Assembly: GCA_963921795.1 (NCBI GenBank)
Contig: OY997657.1
Coordinates: 25,407,896 to 25,471,895 of the forward strand
Direction: 5' to 3'
DNA length: 64,000 nt
DNA from: Nannobrachium achirus
Taxonomy: Eukaryota; Chordata; Actinopteri; Myctophiformes; Myctophidae
Below are positions 59,601-64,000 of the stretch, one piece after another. How positions within the stretch are numbered: position 1 is the stretch's first letter; each line of letters starts with the position of its first letter. The translations under genes and the position numbers were made by a program. The notes beneath the pieces were generated by a model that did no database searches, was not told the origin of the DNA, and was given only the letters and a program-made list of their open reading frames with translations.

Positions 59601-60545
59601 AACGTTATGTGGACGTTAGTAAAATAACGTTGGGCAGACATTGAGGTTTGGTCAAAAATCCGACAAGGGCATGTCAGTGTTCGACGTCAACCTGACGTTG
59701 GGATAATACGTTGAACAGATGTTGGTTATTGGTTAGTTACCAACACAACCTAAAACCAACCAAATATCTACGTCTAATGATGTTAGACTGCAACGTTGTG
59801 TGGACGTTGTCATAATAACGTTGGATAGACATTGAGGTTTGTCCAAAAATCCGACAACAGAATGTCAGTATTCGACATCAAGATGACGTTGGGATAATAC
59901 GTGAACAGACGTTGGTTATTGGTCAGTTACCAACACAACCTAAAACCAACCAAATATCAACGTCTGATGATGTTAGACTTCAACGTTATGTGGACGTTAG
60001 TAAAATAACGTTGGGCAGACATTGAGGTTTGGTCAAAAATCCGACAACAGCATGTCAGTATTCGACGTCAACCTGACGTTGGGTTAATAGGTTAAACAGA
60101 CGTTGGTTATTGGTTAGTTACCAACAAAACCTAAAACCAACCAAATGTCAACGTCTGATGATGTTAGACTGCAACGTTGTGTGGACGTTAGTAAAATAAC
60201 GTTGGGCAGACATTGAGGTTTGTTCAAAAATCCGACAACAGCATGTCAGTATTCGACGTCAACCTGACGTTGGGATAATACGTCGAACAGACGTTGGTTA
60301 TTGGTTAGTTACCAACACAACCTAAAACCAACCAAATATCAACGTCTGATGATGTTAGACTGCAACGTTGTGTGGACGTTGTCATAATAACGTTGGGCAG
60401 ACATTGAGGTTTGGTCAAAAATCCGACAACAGAATGTCAGTATTCGACGTCAGGATGACGTTGGGATAATACGTTGAACAGACGTTGGTTATTGGTCAGT
60501 TACCAACACAACCTAAAACCAACCAAATATCAACGTCAATTGACG
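56626..60545 (+). repeat. Right tandem array, 191-bp period, about 20 units
   Basis: AGACGTTGGTTATTGG-type phrases recur at 56661, 56853, 57044 and 57235, and so on to 60480. Units contain GTTACCAACACAACC and GATGATGTTAGACT. A block 57675-58543 is repeated almost exactly at 58821-59689. Confidence 0.95.
57675..59689 (+). repeat. Higher-order duplication, 1146-bp offset (6 x 191)
   Basis: GATGACGCTGGAATAATAAG occurs at 57781 and 58927. The shared variants (GACGCTGGGATAATAAG, ACACGTTGAACACACG) keep the same order over about 870 bp. Confidence 0.9.
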
Positions 60546-61389
60546 TCAAATTAATACGTTGATACAACGTTGGAAGTTGACGTTGGTCCAACGTTGGATT
60601 TTGGTTAGCTGACGTCGCGACCTAAATCCAACCAAAAATCAACGTCAACGGACGTCGTGTGCCAGCTGGGAAGTAACTAAGTACATTTACTTACTGTACT
60701 GTTTTTTCCAATTTCCAGTACTTTTACTTCTACTACACTACATTTATTTGAACACTTTAGTTAGTTACTTTGCAGATATAAATTATACTATTATAAAACA
60801 TACATTAACCACTTTAGTCCTACCTAGGCTATTTGAAAATAGACAATCTACAAGCTCACAACGTGTTGCATTTTCAAACATTTTTGTACTTTCACTTTTG
60901 GTACTTTACATACATTTTGATGCCAACAACACATTCATACTTTTACTCAAGTACATCCTGAATTCCAGACTTTTACTTGCAACAGAGTATTTCTATATTG
61001 CACTATTGATACTTTTACTTAAGTAAAGAATGTGAGTAGTCTATTTTTCCTGCCACTGGAATGCGTTGTCAATCAGCTAATCAATGGGTAACGCTCAGGG
61101 TGACAGCCAGTGACTAATCCCCTGGGTGGCTCAGGGATATTTAAATTATATTGTATTCCATGGGCAGCTTTGTCTCCTGGAAGCCACAGCAGACTAATCA
61201 AACAACATCTATATAGCTAATCAATAGGCAGACAAATTGATGCATCCCGAGTCTGACACATTTCATGCTATTCATTGGGTAAAAAGAAGGAGAATTATTA
61301 TACACATGAACCACATGAACCCTAGCACAGTGGAGTTCATATCAACTCAACTGACCCCCAAATTGATATGTATTTGAAAATATTTTGTG

Positions 61390-61630
61390 CCAGGGACCCC
61401 CAGAATACAAGATACATATCATTTTGGGGGTCCTTCACATGAAAAGGTTTGAGCACCATGCACTGACATAGAAACATAGGTTTTTCAAAAAACCTTAGAA
61501 GGATATTCAAAGCATATAGCAGATCTACAAGCTCGCAGCGCGGCACTCGGTGCCGGGCTGTGAGCTTGTATATCTGATATTTTTCAATAGTTAAAGTACC
61601 CAGGGCACATAATTTGGTGCGACACCCCTG
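61390..61630 (+). mobile_element. Family B MITE, truncated right half
   Basis: GGGGGTCCTTCACATGAAAA, a module at 61514-61588, and the end TTGGTGCGACACCCCTG. The left TIR is absent. Confidence 0.7.
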
Positions 61631-61689
61631 GATCTCACACAGCTTTCCATTAAAGATCAACATTTCTCAGCCAAAGTATAAAATACCGA

Positions 61690-61806
61690 TAGCTTAAAGT
61701 GGTTAAAATGATTGCGATACAATATTAAAACATTTAGCTGGGGACCCCCTGGAATCCTCCCAAGGATCCCTGGGGTCTCTGGACCACACATTGAGAACCA
61801 TTGCTC
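61690..61806 (+). mobile_element. hAT MITE remnant
   Basis: TTTAGCTGGGGACCCCCTGG and CACATTGAGAACCATTG, like the interior and end of the 20177 element. A half hairpin module follows at 61838-61862. Confidence 0.55.
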
Positions 61807-61862
61807 TAGCATATCTATTCCAGGGTGAACTTTCAGCAAAAATAGCCGATCTACAAGCTCAC

Positions 61863-62789
61863 CAAGCTGGTGAAGCAATTTAGTTAAAGGCTAGTATTAA
61901 TAGGACCCCTTTTTGTTTCTTATTTGTGTTGTAAATTGGCATAATGGCATACAGTACATTTCTTCCTTGTTGTTTACATTCGTGCCTGCTAAAATGAAAC
62001 ATTCTGTACAAGTTTTGAAAGAGGACTTGTCAAAGCCGATATTTATTCTCTGTTATAGCCTTTCGATTAAGGTAAAGCTAACTTGCATTTTTGTCTTTGT
62101 CTGTCTCATGCTATCTGTATTGTCGCAGATGTGTAGACTTAAGGATCTGTCAGGCTGAGGAAAACTCACTGTGTTGACGGAAGAAAGAATCCTAGCGTTC
62201 TGAATAGCGTATCTGAACACCTTGTTGTATCTTATCTGTGAGAAGCAAGAGGCATTCTGTGATCTGGAGTCAGTCCTAAAAAAAGGTTCAAAGTTCTGTG
62301 TCTTCTTTGCTGGTGATTCACAATAGGCTGTTTGGCAGCCTGCCATATGTGTTGATGCAGACGGCTCACAGTGGAAGATTCACTGGTTCCTTTCTGCTCG
62401 CTGGGTTTTCTGAAAGAACTGTAGCGCAAACATCAGTGATATGCTAGATAATGCTAGATAATACCATACAATATACATTGAGATATTAGTGTTAAAATGA
62501 AGTGAATCAATATGTAGACACCGTGCGTGTGTGCGTTTGTTCGTGCGCGCGTGTATGTGTGTGTGTCTATGCTAAAGTATAATGTGCAGAACTTGACTAT
62601 GTAGTCTAGTCTAGTGCCTACTATCTGTTGAGGGGAGCTGCATACATTTCTTTCACAAATAATCTAATCTTTTTAATTTGAGAGATAAGGCGGAATTGAC
62701 TGTAATTATGTGCAGCTGGGTCTGTGAGGAATTCATAAAAAAAATGAGGCTAAGCCCATCTGCTGGTTTGGAGCTGAGGGAGGCTGTGA

Positions 62790-62790
<1 letters not shown>
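61863..62790. other. Unique non-coding sequence
   Basis: No supported gene or repeat. 62640-62780 contains TAATCTTTTTAATTTGAG and TGTAATTATGTGCAG and could be conserved non-coding DNA. Confidence 0.3.

Positions 62791-62791
<1 letters not shown>

Positions 62792-62866
<75 letters not shown>
62792..62866 (+). repeat. (TG)n then (GA)n
   Basis: TG to 62854, then GA. Confidence 0.95.
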
Positions 62867-62867
<1 letters not shown>

Positions 62868-62879
62868 ATGAAAGGGAAA

Positions 62880-63000
62880 AAACCCTCTAAAATCATTAAA
62901 TCAGTCTCTATCTCCTCTCCTCTGTCAGTCAGGGAGAAAAAAAGAGGCTCTAATGAAATATTAATGCCTTCCTTATTTTGAGATTTACATTAATCTTTCC
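62880..63000. other. Candidate conserved non-coding block
   Basis: AATCATTAAATCAGTC, CTAATGAAATATTAATGCC and ACATTAATC in 120 bp, between microsatellites. Confidence 0.3.
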
Positions 63001-63201
63001 TCTCTCTCCCTCTCTCTGTTTCTCTCTCTCTCTCTCTCTCACACCCCCACTCTCCTCGTATGTGACATTTGAAAGCTCTACTTGGGACGATTGTGAATAT
63101 ATACTTCTAATGAGACACCTGCACTAGCGAATATCTCATTTCTCTACCTGTTTTTTGCAATCCGGAGTCGGGTATATTGCACAACTGGCAGTGTGTGTAT
63201 A

Positions 63202-63203
<2 letters not shown>

Positions 63204-63274
<71 letters not shown>
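63204..63274 (+). repeat. (GA)n microsatellite
   Basis: Pure GA; a second GA plus poly-G tract is at 63398-63430. Confidence 0.95.
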
Positions 63275-63278
<4 letters not shown>

Positions 63279-63797
63279 GCAGGGAGGCAGTGAGGAGAGA
63301 TTTAGCCGAAAGTGAAAAGCGATAGAATAATGAGAATGAGAAAGAGAACAAGAGAGCTGGAGATATACTCACTGCTGCAGCACCAGTGTAGTGAGAGACA
63401 GAGAGAGAGAGAGAGAGGGGGGGGGGGGGGCAGGCATTCAGGTATGCGGTGGTGGTAGTTTCCTCTGACCGTGTAAACTGGCACGGTTTCAAGTGAGAGA
63501 GCAAAACAAAACAAAAAGGCGTGCTGGGGATTCTCCCGGGACGAGCCGAGGAATTAGGAGTGTGTCAGGTGAGCCAGTGGAGGGGTTTCTCTCTGTTCGC
63601 TCCCCCACCCCACCCACCGCTGGGACCCCGAGCAAAAGCAAACTCGACACCTCTGACAGTCTGTGGTATGGCTGGACTGGAACACCAGTCCTTTACACAC
63701 GCGCACACGCACACACACACACGTTCAGATTACACGAGGTCTTAACTATGAGGGAGTGGGATTTACCTTGGTATGTGCTCAATGCTCATACTGTATA

Positions 63798-64000
63798 TCG
63801 TCGTTGTCGGGTGGAAACCTTGCATGTCCGAAACCGTTGGTTTTGTATTTATCATTTTTAAAATGATAAACGATTTAAACTAGTGAAAACAGCTGATACA
63901 AGCACAGAACAAGCACAGAACGCCTCGCACCGCTGTAGATCAGCTGTTTTCACTACTTTTGTGTGATGGCCTCGTATGATGAAGCAGGGCTTTACTTTGC
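63798..64000 (+). mobile_element. Family A MITE, copy 16, cut by the window end
   Basis: TCGTCGTTGTCGGGTGGAAA, a partly deleted module (63876-63955), then GAAGCAGGGCTTTACTTTGC at the edge. Confidence 0.85.

Larger units (their letters stand above)
47182..60670. mobile_element. 13.5-kb TIR-bounded element with terminal 191-bp arrays
   Basis: CCCAGCTGGCACACGACGTC at 47182-47201 is repeated exactly inverted at 60651-60670. The flanking AA on both sides fits a 2-bp duplication in the family E target GTGTAAAGTAAC. Parts in order: left array, short 45-bp tandem repeats, exon-like units interspersed with MITEs, one inverted array unit, unique DNA, right array, right TIR. I see no transposase ORF, so it looks non-autonomous. 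The superfamily is uncertain; a 2-bp duplication would suit CMC/EnSpm-like elements. Confidence 0.75.
47170..61058. mobile_element. Family E hAT-like element, host of the 13.5-kb insertion
   Basis: Left piece CAGTGGTGTAAA (47170-47181) and right piece 60671-61058 (AAGTAACTAAGTACATTTAC ... CTGCCACTG) together give one copy of the element found whole at 13474. Half a hairpin module lies at 60832-60880. Confidence 0.7.

Noticed and set aside
56626-60545. Regular repeats resembling a CRISPR array
   Set aside because: The whole 191-bp unit repeats, with no unique spacers, and the context is eukaryotic.
47182-60670. Polinton or other large virus-like element
   Set aside because: TIRs are only 20 bp and no capsid, polymerase or integrase frame is visible.

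Overview
The window looks like nuclear DNA of a ray-finned (teleost) fish. Three things point that way: long near-pure (CA)n/(TG)n and (GA)n tracts every few kilobases, a very high load of short non-autonomous DNA transposons (hAT-like, TTAA-type, PIF/Harbinger-like and unclassified), and one dispanin/CD225 (IFITM-like) gene of the proline-rich type common in fish. The species cannot be fixed from the sequence alone.

Coding content is tiny. The only open reading frame I accept is an intronless CD225-domain membrane protein on the minus strand at 32272-32922. Almost every other long ORF is a microsatellite translated as HTHT or CVCV, or a reading of a transposon. No tRNA, rRNA or CRISPR was seen.

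Layout: 1-32000 is a mosaic of unique, partly AT-rich sequence (some blocks resemble conserved non-coding DNA), microsatellites and nested transposons. Family A (about 260 bp, TIR near TCGTCGTTGTCGGG) has about 15 copies. Family B is hAT-like (TIR CAGGGGCGTCACAA, about 500 bp). Family C is about 1.1 kb and contains CCGT repeats. Many different hAT-like elements have readable 8-bp target duplications. 32000-33150 holds the gene, beside an L2/SINE-like tail that was itself hit by a hAT element. 33150-47160 is again mosaic. 47182-60670 is a 13.5-kb structure bounded by a perfect 20-bp inverted repeat. It carries a 191-bp-period array at each end and, in between, nested MITEs plus a repeated unit resembling minus-strand exons. 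It sits inside a second copy of family E. 61059-64000 returns to unique DNA, microsatellites and a last family A copy.

The most unusual signal is a small self-complementary module (arms containing GATCTACAAGC...GCTTGTAGATC, about 45-80 bp) seen about 50 times. It lies inside at least eight unrelated transposon families. In each context the bases next to the module are themselves inverted repeats specific to that host, so insertion seems to create, or seek, an inverted rather than a direct flank.
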